DNA of 64,000 nucleotides from AV40 sp963817335. GTDB lineage: Bacteria; Verrucomicrobiota; Verrucomicrobiia; Chthoniobacterales; UBA10450. Positions 35,204 to 44,283 of this stretch are shown here, one piece after another (position 1 is the first letter of the stretch; each line of letters begins with the position of its first letter). The stretch is from positions 310,001-374,000 of the forward strand of contig CAWFNX010000005.1 in assembly GCA_963817335.1 (NCBI GenBank), in the 5' to 3' direction. Position numbers and translations under genes: made by a program. The notes under the pieces were generated by a model, which worked only from the letters and a program-made list of their open reading frames with translations, made no database searches and was not told the origin of the DNA.

Positions 35204-38139
35204 TTCCTTTGCAATAGCGGCCGCAGATACTTTCCGGTCTGACTTGAGGAAACATCGACAATTTCTTCCGGCGGTCCGGCCGCCACCAGTTCGCCGCCGC
35301 GCTCGCCGCCTTCCGGGCCGAGATCGATGATCCAGTCCGCGCACTTGATCATCTCGAGATTGTGCTCAATTACGATGAGGGTGTTACCCGCATCCCGCAG
35401 TTTCATCAACACTTGCAGCAATTTTTCGATGTCGGCGAAATGCAAACCGGTTGTGGGTTCGTCCAAAATGTAAACGGTGCGGCCAGTCGCTTTTTTTGCG
35501 AGCTCCGTAGCCAGTTTCACTCGTTGCGCCTCACCTCCGGAGAGAGTGGTCCCGGGCTGACCCAGTTGTAAATATCCAAGCCCGACATCGAGCAAAGCGT
35601 TCATCTTGTCCGAAATACTGGGGACATTGCGGAAGAATCGGGCGGCCTCGTCCACTGTGAGATCGAGCACGTCGGCGATGTTCTTTCCTTTGTAGGTGAT
35701 CTCAAGCGTTTCTCGATTATAACGTCGTCCGCGGCAGACTTCGCATTGCACATAAACGTCCGGCAGAAAATGCATCTCGATCTTAATTAAACCGCCGCCC
35801 TCGCAATTCTCGCACCGGCCGCCTTTGACGTTGAAACTAAACCGGCCCGCGTCGTAACCGCGCACTCGTGCCGTGGGCAGTTGCGCGAACAACTCCCGAA
35901 TTGGCCCGAATGCGCTGGTGTAAGTCACCGGATTCGAGCGCGGCGTCCGGCCGATCGCGCTTTGGTCAATCACGATCGCCTTGTCGATTTGCTCGACGCC
36001 CCGCAACGCCTGATATGCTCCCGGTTTCTCTTTCGAATTGTAAAATCGCCGGAACAGCGCGCGCCGCAGAATGTCATCGACCAAGGTTGATTTGCCGCTG
36101 CCTGAGACTCCGGTCACACAGGTAAACAGCCCGAGCGGAAACCCGACTTCGATGTTCTTGAGATTGTTTTCCGCAGCGCCTTTTACGATCAGCCAGCCTT
36201 CTTCGTTCTTATTGGCCTTGTTTCGGGGAAATCGCGGCTTGGTTCGATGCTTCGGAATCGGAATCCGCAATCGCCCTGACAAATAATCTGCCGTCAGCGA
36301 ATTCTTTGCGGCCACAACCTCGCTCAGTTTTCCTTGAGCGACGATTTCGCCCCCGCGCGGACCCGCACCCGGGCCAAGATCGACAATGTGATCGGCCGCT
36401 CGAATGGTTTCCTCGTCGTGCTCGACCACGATCACCGAATTACCCAGGTCGCGCAGCCGCCGCAGGGTCCCAAGGAGCCGTGAATTATCACGTTGATGCA
36501 ATCCGATGCTCGGCTCGTCCAGGACGTAAAGAACGCCGGCCAATCCCGACCCGATTTGAGTCGCCAGCCGGATTCGTTGCGCTTCACCGCCGCTCAATGT
36601 GCCGCTCTCGCGGTTTAGAGTCAGGTAACCGAGACCGACCTCGACCATGAATTGCAAACGCGACTGAATTTCGCGGACGACGTCGGGGACGACTTTCTTT
36701 TGAGACGCGGTTAATTCCAAATTGTCGATGTAACGCGCGGCCGCTTCCGTGGTTTGCTCGCTGAACTGATGAATGTTCAGTTCTCGTCCTTGCCGATCTT
36801 TGATCGTTACGGCGAGGATTTCCGGTTTTAGACGCGCGCCCCCACAGACTTTGCACGGCACCCGGGTCATGAACGCGCGGATCCGGTTACGGGTGAATTC
36901 GCTTTGGGTCTGTTCGTAGAGCCGTTGCATCTGAGGGACCAGGCCTTCGAACGGCCGTTTCTTCTCACCGCCTGCTCGCGATTTATCGGAGTTACCTCCA
37001 AAATTCATCTCGATTGGCGTGCCATTGGTTCCGAAATAGAGCGCGTTCTTAAATAGCTCCGGCAAGTCGGCGAAAGGCACGTCTTCGTCGATTTGGAAAT
37101 GTTTCACCAGCGCGCCCTGTAACTTTTGGTAATAGGCGCGCATCCGTTTTGTTCCTCGCCGCCAGGGAGTGATCGCGCCTTCGGCAATGCTGCGGGCTTG
37201 ATCCGAGATCATCAGATCGGGATCGATCACCGATTGGGTTCCGAGACCGTGGCAGGCCGGACAGGCGCCGAGATGGCTGTTGAACGAAAAATGTTTTGGG
37301 GTCAGCGCGCCCAGAGAAAAATCGGAGCCGTCAGCGCTATAGTTTGTGGAATAACGCAGTTCTTCCCATTCATTCGACTCAGTGCCAGTCCGGCTCGGAC
37401 CGGTCGGCGCATCTTTTTCTCTGAGGATCGACAATTTATTGCCGCCCCATTTGAGCGCCGTTTCTATCGAGTCCGTCAGTCGTACCCGAATTCCTTCGCG
37501 AGCAACCAATCGATCGACCACGGCTTCGATGGTGTGTCGCTTATCCTTCTTAAGCCGAACCGGGTCCGGTCGATCGAGCTCCGCAATCTCTCCATCGATC
37601 CGCGCGCGGACGAAGCCTTCGCGTTTCAATCGTTCGATCACGTCACGAAATTCGCCGACTTGGTTTTGGACCAGCGGCGCGAGCACAATGATTTTGCTGC
37701 CAGGCTCGTAAGCCAGAATTTGATCGACGATTTGTTGGGGGGTCTGGCGATGGACCGGTTTGCCGGTTTTTGGATCGTGCGGCTGACCGACGGCCGAAAA
37801 CAGAACTCGCAGATAATCGTAAATCTCCGTGGTGGTGGCGATGGTCGACCTCGGATTTGCGCCCGCGCTGCGTTGCTCGATAGCGATGGCAGGGGATAGA
37901 CCTTCGATGAAATCGACCTCCGGTTTTTCCATTTGGTCGAGGAACTGACGAGCATAAGCGGAGAGACTTTCCACATAGCGTCGTTGTCCCTCTGCATAGA
38001 GCGTGTCGAAGGCGAGGGATGACTTGCCTGAACCGCTTAAGCCGGTAATTACCACGAGCTTCTCCCGCGGCAATTCGACGTGGAGGTTTTTCAAATTGTG
38101 CTGGCGCGCACCACTGATCTTGATAACTTGCGCAGGCAT
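35200..38139 (-). CDS. uvrA: Excinuclease ABC subunit A
   Basis: 979 aa DNA-damage recognition ATPase of nucleotide excision repair. Two ABC modules: Walker A GLSGSGKSS (33-41) and GVSGSGKST in the second half; ABC signatures LSGGEAQRIRLA and LSGGEAQRVKLA. Zinc-finger cysteines CPACHGLG, CKVCGGARL, CENCEGGG and CEVCRGRRY are present. Full-length and canonical in all motifs. ATG 38139; a second, partial UvrA-like gene occurs at 63286. Confidence 0.96.
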   Translation of the reverse strand: MPAQVIKISGARQHNLKNLHVELPREKLVVITGLSGSGKSSLAFDTLYAEGQRRYVESLSAYARQFLDQMEKPEVDFIEGLSPAIAIEQRSAGANPRSTIATTTEIYDYLRVLFSAVGQPHDPKTGKPVHRQTPQQIVDQILAYEPGSKIIVLAPLVQNQVGEFRDVIERLKREGFVRARIDGEIAELDRPDPVRLKKDKRHTIEAVVDRLVAREGIRVRLTDSIETALKWGGNKLSILREKDAPTGPSRTGTESNEWEELRYSTNYSADGSDFSLGALTPKHFSFNSHLGACPACHGLGTQSVIDPDLMISDQARSIAEGAITPWRRGTKRMRAYYQKLQGALVKHFQIDEDVPFADLPELFKNALYFGTNGTPIEMNFGGNSDKSRAGGEKKRPFEGLVPQMQRLYEQTQSEFTRNRIRAFMTRVPCKVCGGARLKPEILAVTIKDRQGRELNIHQFSEQTTEAAARYIDNLELTASQKKVVPDVVREIQSRLQFMVEVGLGYLTLNRESGTLSGGEAQRIRLATQIGSGLAGVLYVLDEPSIGLHQRDNSRLLGTLRRLRDLGNSVIVVEHDEETIRAADHIVDLGPGAGPRGGEIVAQGKLSEVVAAKNSLTADYLSGRLRIPIPKHRTKPRFPRNKANKNEEGWLIVKGAAENNLKNIEVGFPLGLFTCVTGVSGSGKSTLVDDILRRALFRRFYNSKEKPGAYQALRGVEQIDKAIVIDQSAIGRTPRSNPVTYTSAFGPIRELFAQLPTARVRGYDAGRFSFNVKGGRCENCEGGGLIKIEMHFLPDVYVQCEVCRGRRYNRETLEITYKGKNIADVLDLTVDEAARFFRNVPSISDKMNALLDVGLGYLQLGQPGTTLSGGEAQRVKLATELAKKATGRTVYILDEPTTGLHFADIEKLLQVLMKLRDAGNTLIVIEHNLEMIKCADWIIDLGPEGGERGGELVAAGPPEEIVDVSSSQTGKYLRPLLQRK

Positions 38140-38208
38140 CGGGACGACAAATCTCGAACCTTTTAGTCAAGCACAGCCGAGCGTTTTCTCCAGCAAAATT
38201 CCCGATTT

Positions 38209-38475
38209 ATGAATGAACCCAATCGCCCTCTCTCTCCTGAGGAACTGGCCGACTTGCAGAAGAAATTCAGCGAGATCAAACACGGCATCAACAATGCGCT
38301 CGCGGTCATGATGGCGCTTTCGGAAATGTCGCAACGCCGTCCCGATTACGCCGAAAAATTGGCCAGCGCCGTTCTGAGCAAGGCGCCGCAAATCGTTTCC
38401 AGTTTGCAGGAGTTTACTCAATGCCTAAACGAGAAAGCCGGGGTCAAACCGGCGGTCGCGGGCGAACCGAAGTAA
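38209..38475 (+). CDS. Small protein resembling an isolated histidine-kinase DHp helix pair
   Basis: 88 aa. FSEIKHGINNALAVMMALSEMSQ with His25 resembles the phosphoacceptor helix of histidine kinases (H-x-I-N-N-x-L), and a second helix AVLSKAPQIVSSLQEFTQCL follows. There is no ATP-binding domain. It lies 23 bp upstream of phoB on the same strand, so a role in phosphate signalling, as dimerisation partner or phosphotransfer, is inferred but untested. Start ATG 38209. Confidence 0.6.
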   Translation: MNEPNRPLSPEELADLQKKFSEIKHGINNALAVMMALSEMSQRRPDYAEKLASAVLSKAPQIVSSLQEFTQCLNEKAGVKPAVAGEPK

Positions 38476-38498
38476 CGCTGCATTAACGTCTCGCGCGC

Positions 38499-39194
38499 AT
38501 GGACGCGGTGTCGAGCAAACGGATCCTCGTCGTCGAAGACGAAAAAGACGTTGTCGATCTTCTCACTCTCAACTTGCGCAAAGCCGGCGGGTTTGCGGTG
38601 TCGACCGCTGGTGACGGCGCGACCGGTCTCGCCAAAGCGCGCGCCGAGAAGCCCGATTTCATCATTCTTGATTTGATGCTTCCAAAAATGCCGGGACTTG
38701 AAGTTTGTAAATTGCTCAAGACCGATTCAGCGACCCGACACATTCCCATCCTCATGTTGACCGCACGGGCGGAGGAGATTGACCGCATCGTCGGTTTGGA
38801 ATTCGGCGCGGACGATTACGTCACGAAACCGTTTAGTCCGCGCGAAGTCGTTTTGCGGATCAAAGCTATTCTTCGCCGAGGGGCTGCGGAAGAGACGGAT
38901 AATCGGCTTTCGGCGGGTCCAATCGCAATTGATCCTTCACGTCACGAAGTTTTGGTGAACGGGAAACGGGTTGAGCTGACCAGCCTCGAGTTCAAACTTT
39001 TGCGAACCCTGATGCAACGACGCGGCCGGGTCCAGGAGCGCGATCGGTTGCTGAACGAGGTCTGGGGTTATGAAAGTGTCATCGATACCCGCACGGTCGA
39101 CACTCACGTCCGCCGGTTGCGGGAAAAACTGGGCAAAGCTGGAGATATTGTCGAAACCGTTCGCGGATTTGGTTATCGTTTGCGCGAAAAATGA
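38499..39194 (+). CDS. phoB: Phosphate regulon response regulator PhoB
   Basis: 231 aa OmpR/PhoB family. Receiver: E13/D14-type acidic pocket (VVEDE), phosphoacceptor D58 (ILDLMLPKM), T88 and K110. C-terminal winged helix: VELTSLEFKLLRTLMQRRGRV, then DTRTVDTHVRRLREKLGKAGDIVETVRGFGYRL. Binds Pho boxes when phosphate is scarce; candidate boxes occur at 40437 and 56073. Overlaps phoR as ATGA. Confidence 0.94.
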   Translation: MDAVSSKRILVVEDEKDVVDLLTLNLRKAGGFAVSTAGDGATGLAKARAEKPDFIILDLMLPKMPGLEVCKLLKTDSATRHIPILMLTARAEEIDRIVGLEFGADDYVTKPFSPREVVLRIKAILRRGAAEETDNRLSAGPIAIDPSRHEVLVNGKRVELTSLEFKLLRTLMQRRGRVQERDRLLNEVWGYESVIDTRTVDTHVRRLREKLGKAGDIVETVRGFGYRLREK

Positions 39195-40453
39195 TGGTCT
39201 GGATTTTCGTCGCCGCGATTATTGTATCGGTCCTGGCCGTTAGTTATCGAGTTTTTCGAAAGTGGGTCGCACCCTGGCGGGAAGTTGACCAACTTGTCAG
39301 GACGGTCGGGCGCGGCGAGCAACCGCGGACATTTTTGATCGAAGGCGGCAGGGAAGCGCAGCGGGTCAGTGTTGCCCTGGAGGAAATTCTTTTGCGGCAA
39401 CGCCAGCTGGATCGCCAAATTGGCGAGCGCTCATCGGGCCAGAAGGCGATTCTGTCCGCGATGCAGGATGGTTTGCTGGTGGTCGACGATCAGAGTCGTC
39501 TCGCTCTTATGAATCCCGCATTTTCCGAGTTGTTTGGGGTCGGAGAGGATTCGTTAGGCTCACCGCTTTTGGAAAGTGTGCGCAATCCGGCGGTCGAACA
39601 AATTATTGGCGAAACTTTGCGGCAACGAAAGCCGAGTCACGGTGAACTCGTTATCGGCAGGCGCGAGTTCCAGATGACCTCCGTGCCGATGGGAGCCGAT
39701 AACGGCACCATCAGTGGCGCGGTGGTTTTGTTTCATGACATCACCGCCCTGAAACGCGCCGATGAAGTGCGTCGCGATTTTGTGGCTAACGTTTCTCACG
39801 AACTGCGGACCCCCTTGTCGATCTTGCGCGGTTACATCGAAACCATGCTCGACGATCCGAAAATGCCGCGTGGCGAAACGACTCGAATTCTCGAAGTAAT
39901 GGACCAGCACTCGAAACGTCTTGGTTTGCTGGCGAATGATTTGCTGACCCTGGCCCAGCTGGAGTCAGGCAGCTCGAACCTGCAATTGAGCGAGATCGAC
40001 CTGATTCGATTTCTTTCCGAACTGGTCCGGGATTGGAAAAAAAAATTCCTGACCAAAGACTTGGAAACGGTCGTTGACGTCTCGGATAATTGTTCGACGA
40101 TTCGCGCGGATGAACAACGGTTGCGCGAGGTTTTCGACAACTTGCTCGACAACGCGGTGAAGTATTCGGACAAAGGGGGCGCCATCCGCCTCGCCGCGGA
40201 CCGGCGTGACGGCGAGATCGTTCTGAGTGTGACCGATAAAGGTGTTGGAATTAGTCATGAAGATCTGCCCCGGATCTTTGAAAGATTTTATCGAGCAGAT
40301 AAAGCGCGCAGCCGTGAACTCGGCGGTACCGGCCTTGGATTATCGATCGTGAAACATATCGCCCACCTGCACGGCGGCCGGGTTGAAGCGGAGAGCGAAC
40401 CCGGACAAGGGACCACCATTTCGGTCATTCTCCCGGCTGTAACACAAACGTAA
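39191..40453 (+). CDS. phoR: Phosphate regulon sensor kinase PhoR
   Basis: 420 aa. One N-terminal membrane helix (residues 3-19) with almost no periplasmic part, as in other PhoR kinases that sense through PstSCAB/PhoU. A PAS domain (about 86-185), DHp with VANVSHELRTPLS (His203), then N-, G1 and G2 boxes (LDNAVKYSDKGG, DKGVGIS, GGTGLGLSIVKHI). Coupled to phoB by ATGA. Its last codons overlap the candidate Pho box before pstS. Confidence 0.93.
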   Translation: MMVWIFVAAIIVSVLAVSYRVFRKWVAPWREVDQLVRTVGRGEQPRTFLIEGGREAQRVSVALEEILLRQRQLDRQIGERSSGQKAILSAMQDGLLVVDDQSRLALMNPAFSELFGVGEDSLGSPLLESVRNPAVEQIIGETLRQRKPSHGELVIGRREFQMTSVPMGADNGTISGAVVLFHDITALKRADEVRRDFVANVSHELRTPLSILRGYIETMLDDPKMPRGETTRILEVMDQHSKRLGLLANDLLTLAQLESGSSNLQLSEIDLIRFLSELVRDWKKKFLTKDLETVVDVSDNCSTIRADEQRLREVFDNLLDNAVKYSDKGGAIRLAADRRDGEIVLSVTDKGVGISHEDLPRIFERFYRADKARSRELGGTGLGLSIVKHIAHLHGGRVEAESEPGQGTTISVILPAVTQT

Positions 40454-40454
40454 C
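40437..40454 (+). promoter_or_regulatory. Pho-box-like site upstream of pstS
   Basis: Half-sites CTGTAAC (40437-40443) and ACGTAAC (40448-40454) lie 11 bp apart start to start, with a 4-bp spacer, the geometry of PhoB sites (CTGTCAT repeats). A weaker third unit may follow at 40459. It covers the phoR stop codon and ends 46 bp before the pstS ATG. Same variant as the site at 56073. Confidence 0.55.
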
Positions 40455-40500
40455 AGTAAACGTTTTGACCAGTTCGAGTGTGGTGCGGCAGTTTCGTCGC

Positions 40501-41523
40501 ATGACAAAATTTTCCCGACTCGGCGGCAAACTTTTGGGACTCACACTCGCGCTTGGGCTGACCGCGAGCGCTTCGGCGCAGATGATGATTAACGGCGCGG
40601 GAGCGACGTTCCCGTACCCAATCTATTCAAAATGGTTCGACGCTTATACCAAGGTCGATCCATCGGTGCGGTTTAACTATCAGTCGATCGGGTCAGGCGG
40701 CGGACAGAAACAAATCATGGCGCAAACGGTTGATTTTGGCGCCTCGGATGGACCAATGAGCGATGATAACCTTTCCAAAGCTCCCGGAAAACTTCTTCAC
40801 ATCCCGACGGTCGCAGGCGCGGACGTGGTTGCCTACAATTTACCTGGAAATCCGGCGTTGAAGTTCGACTCCGATACAATCGCGGGGATTTTTCTCGGTG
40901 AAATCAAAAAGTGGAATGACCCGAAAATCGCGGCCACGAATTCCGGCGTGAATTTACCCGACCAGGAGATTGTGGTTGTGCATCGGTCTGACGGGAGCGG
41001 AACAACCTACATTTGGACCGATTATTTGAGCAAGATCAGCCCGGAGTGGAAATCGAAAGTTGGCACGAATACGTCAGTGAATTGGCCGACCGGTATTGGC
41101 GGCAAGGGCAACGAAGGTGTGGCTGGCCAAATTAAGCAAACGCCCGGCGCGCTCGGCTATGTTGAGTTGATCTATGCGATTCAAAACAAAATGGCCTATG
41201 CGGACGTGAAAAATGCTGCCGGCAAATTTGTTAAGGCGTCACTCGAATCAATCACTGCAGCGATGGCCACTGCGCAAATCCCAGACGATTTTCGCTTTTC
41301 TATTACGAACGCGCCTGGTGAAGCTGCCTATCCGATTTGTGGGGCGACCTGGTTGCTAGTTTACGAGCAACAGAAAGATGCCACCAAAGGGAAGAAGTTG
41401 GTCGAATTTCTGAAATGGGCGCAGAAAGACGGAGAGAAGATGGCGCAGGATTTGGATTACGCGCCGTTGCCGGAGAACTTGCAGCAGCGTGTCTTGAAAC
41501 GAATCGACGAAATCAAAATGTAG
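40501..41523 (+). CDS. pstS: Periplasmic phosphate-binding protein PstS
   Basis: 340 aa. Signal peptide (LLGLTLALGLTASASAQ), then INGAGATFPYPIYSKWFDAY, NYQSIGSGGGQKQI, VDFGASDGPMS, VHRSDGSGTTYIWTDYL: all phosphate-contact segments of the PstS family. Delivers inorganic phosphate to the PstCA permease. ATG 40501 gives a normal leader; a TTG at 40465 would put 12 extra residues before it. First gene after the candidate Pho box. Confidence 0.95.
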   Translation: MTKFSRLGGKLLGLTLALGLTASASAQMMINGAGATFPYPIYSKWFDAYTKVDPSVRFNYQSIGSGGGQKQIMAQTVDFGASDGPMSDDNLSKAPGKLLHIPTVAGADVVAYNLPGNPALKFDSDTIAGIFLGEIKKWNDPKIAATNSGVNLPDQEIVVVHRSDGSGTTYIWTDYLSKISPEWKSKVGTNTSVNWPTGIGGKGNEGVAGQIKQTPGALGYVELIYAIQNKMAYADVKNAAGKFVKASLESITAAMATAQIPDDFRFSITNAPGEAAYPICGATWLLVYEQQKDATKGKKLVEFLKWAQKDGEKMAQDLDYAPLPENLQQRVLKRIDEIKM

Positions 41524-41561
41524 GTTTTCTAAGAGAGCGCCGGGATTTCAATCACCAGATT

Positions 41562-42545
41562 ATGGATGTTGCCGCATCGATGCTGGCGGAAGAGCAATCC
41601 GCGTCCGCGCGGATGGCGCCGCCATCCCGTTTTGGGGACAAGGCATTCGAGTGGCTTACCCTCGCAATGGCGCTGTTCGTTATTGTTCTGATTTTTTTGC
41701 TGGGATGGCAGCTGGCCCGCGGTTCATCGCTGGCGATCCAGAAGTTCGGATTTCGATTTCTCACCACTTCAACTTGGGACCCGGTTGCCGAACAGTTCGG
41801 AGCGTTGCCGTTCATTTACGGCACCCTCGTTTCATCCTTAATCGCGCTCCTCATTGCGGTGCCGCTGAGTGTTGCCACGGCAGTGTACCTGACCGAATTG
41901 GCCCCGCTTTGGATTCGGCAACCCATTGTTTCGTTAATCGAAATGCTTGCTGCAATTCCGAGTGTTATTCTCGGATTGTGGGGAATTTTCGTGATGATCC
42001 CTTGGCTGCGAGATTATCCATTTCCGCTGCTGAAAAAGCTTTTCGGCTGGACGCCATTTTTCACCGGCCCGATCTACGGAACGAGCATGCTGGCTGGAGG
42101 GATCATTATTGCGATCATGATTTTGCCGATCATCACGTCGGTTTCGCGTGAGATTTTGCGCAGCGTGCCGAATCTGCAACGCGAGGCGGCTTACGCCCTC
42201 GGCGCCACCCGGTGGGAAGTGACGCGCATCGCAGTGCTCAGTTATGCGCGGAAGGGTTTGTTTGGAGCAGTCATCCTCGGCCTCGGCCGCGCTGTGGGTG
42301 AGACAATGGCGGTCACAATGGTGATAGGCAATACTCCCCAGATTGCAGCGTCGTTGTTTAAGCCGGGTTACACCCTAGCCAGCGTCATTGCGAACGAATT
42401 CACCGAAGCGACGACTGACACGTACCTGCAAGCGTTGTTTGAAATAGGTCTGGTCCTGTTTGGCGTGACCATTGCAGTCAATCTCTTGGCCCAGCTTCTA
42501 CTCCGGACCCTGACGACGACTTCGACAACCCGGGCAGTCCAGTAA
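41562..42545 (+). CDS. pstC: Phosphate ABC transporter permease PstC
   Basis: 327 aa, six membrane helices. Family motifs: IYGTLVSSLIALLIAVPLS, the EMLAAIPSVILGLWGIF segment, and the EAA loop REAAYALGATRWEVTRIAVLSYARKG. ATG 41562 is 38 bp after pstS; upstream in-frame codons lie inside pstS. Forms the channel with PstA. Confidence 0.95.
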   Translation: MDVAASMLAEEQSASARMAPPSRFGDKAFEWLTLAMALFVIVLIFLLGWQLARGSSLAIQKFGFRFLTTSTWDPVAEQFGALPFIYGTLVSSLIALLIAVPLSVATAVYLTELAPLWIRQPIVSLIEMLAAIPSVILGLWGIFVMIPWLRDYPFPLLKKLFGWTPFFTGPIYGTSMLAGGIIIAIMILPIITSVSREILRSVPNLQREAAYALGATRWEVTRIAVLSYARKGLFGAVILGLGRAVGETMAVTMVIGNTPQIAASLFKPGYTLASVIANEFTEATTDTYLQALFEIGLVLFGVTIAVNLLAQLLLRTLTTTSTTRAVQ

Positions 42546-42547
42546 CA

Positions 42548-43408
42548 ATGCACTCGAAACGCAAAGACAGACATCATTGGCGCAAATTCAAAAGCGCGCT
42601 GGTCTCTTTTGGCACGTTTGCCGCGGCCGTTTTGGTGATTACACCACTTGGCTTGGTCTTCTTTCATTTGCTGGTGAACGGCGCCAGTTCGGTAAACTGG
42701 AATTTCTTCACTCAGTTGCCCAAACCGGTTGGCGCACCTGGCGGCGGTATGGTGAATGCGATCGTCGGATCTCTTGAGTTGCTGGCGCTTGGATCGCTCA
42801 TGGGTATCCCGGTAGGGGTTCTTGGCGGCGTTTATCTGGCCGAATACGGCTCAGCCCGCGGCAATTCGATGCTGCGTTTTATTGCCGATGTCCTTAACGG
42901 CGTTCCGTCAATCACCTGGGGCGTTGTGGTCTACGGGCTGGTGGTGTTGCGGTTCAAAGGTTTTTCCGCCTATGCAGGCGGTCTCGCTCTTGGATTAATC
43001 ATGATTCCTTTGATTTTACGGACCACCGAAGAAGTGATTTTGCTGGTCCCCAACGGCTATCGCGAAGCCTCCCTCGCGCTCGGGGTCGCCCGATGGAAAA
43101 CGATTGTCCACGTGGTGATGAAAACCGCATCCAAGGGAATCATTACCGGGATTTTGCTGGCCCTGGCGCGAATCAGCGGCGAAACGGCACCGCTGTTGTT
43201 CACTGCGTTTGGTAATCGTTTTTGGAACCACGATTTGAGTCAACCGATCGCGGCGCTTCCATTGCAGATTTTTAGCTACGCGATTTCTCCCTACGACGAC
43301 TGGCACCGCCAGGCCTGGGCGGGCGCGCTTGTGCTCGTCATCGGGATTTTTTGCATTAACGTTTTGGTGAGGGTTCTCACCCGGGAGCGTGGTCGAACTA
43401 CGGCTTAA
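42548..43408 (+). CDS. pstA: Phosphate ABC transporter permease PstA
   Basis: 286 aa, six membrane helices. IVGSLELLALGSLMGIPVGVLGGVYLAEYG, VLNGVPSITWGVVVYG and the EAA loop REASLALGVARWKTIVHVVMKTASKG identify PstA. It starts 2 bp after the pstC stop, so translation is probably coupled. Confidence 0.95.
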   Translation: MHSKRKDRHHWRKFKSALVSFGTFAAAVLVITPLGLVFFHLLVNGASSVNWNFFTQLPKPVGAPGGGMVNAIVGSLELLALGSLMGIPVGVLGGVYLAEYGSARGNSMLRFIADVLNGVPSITWGVVVYGLVVLRFKGFSAYAGGLALGLIMIPLILRTTEEVILLVPNGYREASLALGVARWKTIVHVVMKTASKGIITGILLALARISGETAPLLFTAFGNRFWNHDLSQPIAALPLQIFSYAISPYDDWHRQAWAGALVLVIGIFCINVLVRVLTRERGRTTA

Positions 43409-43416
43409 GAATTCTC

Positions 43417-44262
43417 ATGGTTAATCTGATTATGCCTGCTTCGGATCCAATCGTCCTCGAAACGCATGACCGAACCCCGGAATCGGTCCTGGACTCGGAA
43501 GAAGTCCGCCTGACCTTCGAAGTTAACAATCTCTCCATCTGGTACGGGGAGAAGCGCGCGATCGATAGCGTAACACTCGACATCCTATCGAATGCAGTCA
43601 CCTCTATCATCGGACCGAGCGGTTGCGGAAAATCCACGTTTCTCCGCTCGCTCAACCGCATGCATGAACTCGTGCCGGGCACGCGGGTCGACGGAACCGT
43701 GCGCTTGCTGGGCGAAAATCTTTACGCCTCCGATGTCGATCCGGCGATTGTCCGCCGGCGAGTCGGGATGGTGTTCCAAAAGTCTAATCCGTTCCCGACG
43801 ATGTCGATTGGCGAGAACGTAACCATTGGCTTGAAGCTGAACGGCGTTCGCGACCGAAGGTTTTTGAATGAGCGTTTGGAAAAATCGCTGCGGATGGCTG
43901 CGCTTTGGGATGAAGTTAAGGACGATCTACATAAACCGGGGACGAGCCTGTCCGGCGGCCAGCAACAGCGACTTTGCATCGCGCGGGCCCTTGCCGTGGA
44001 ACCGGAAGTGATTCTGATGGACGAGCCGTGCTCGGCGCTGGATCCGATTGCGACCGCTAAGATCGAAGAGCTAATTCACGAATTAAAAAAGAATTACACC
44101 ATCGTGATTGTGACCCACAACATGCAGCAAGCCGGAAGGGTTTCGGATTATACGGCCTTCTTTTATCTTGGTCGGCTGATCGAGTTTGGACCGACGACGA
44201 AGATCTTCTCCAACCCGAGCGATCGGCAGACGGAGGATTATATCACGGGACGATTTGGGTAA
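43417..44262 (+). CDS. pstB: Phosphate ABC transporter ATPase PstB
   Basis: 281 aa. Walker A GPSGCGKST, Q-loop FQKSNPFP, signature LSGGQQQRLCIARAL, Walker B VILMDEPCSALDP, H-loop VTHNMQQA. NNLSIWYGEKRAIDSV is typical of PstB. The N-terminal about 35 residues precede the ABC domain; ATG 43435 would shorten it by six residues. Energises phosphate uptake and, with PhoU, takes part in PhoR signalling. Confidence 0.95.
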   Translation: MVNLIMPASDPIVLETHDRTPESVLDSEEVRLTFEVNNLSIWYGEKRAIDSVTLDILSNAVTSIIGPSGCGKSTFLRSLNRMHELVPGTRVDGTVRLLGENLYASDVDPAIVRRRVGMVFQKSNPFPTMSIGENVTIGLKLNGVRDRRFLNERLEKSLRMAALWDEVKDDLHKPGTSLSGGQQQRLCIARALAVEPEVILMDEPCSALDPIATAKIEELIHELKKNYTIVIVTHNMQQAGRVSDYTAFFYLGRLIEFGPTTKIFSNPSDRQTEDYITGRFG

Positions 44263-44283
44263 TAGAACAGCGAAGAGATTGGA

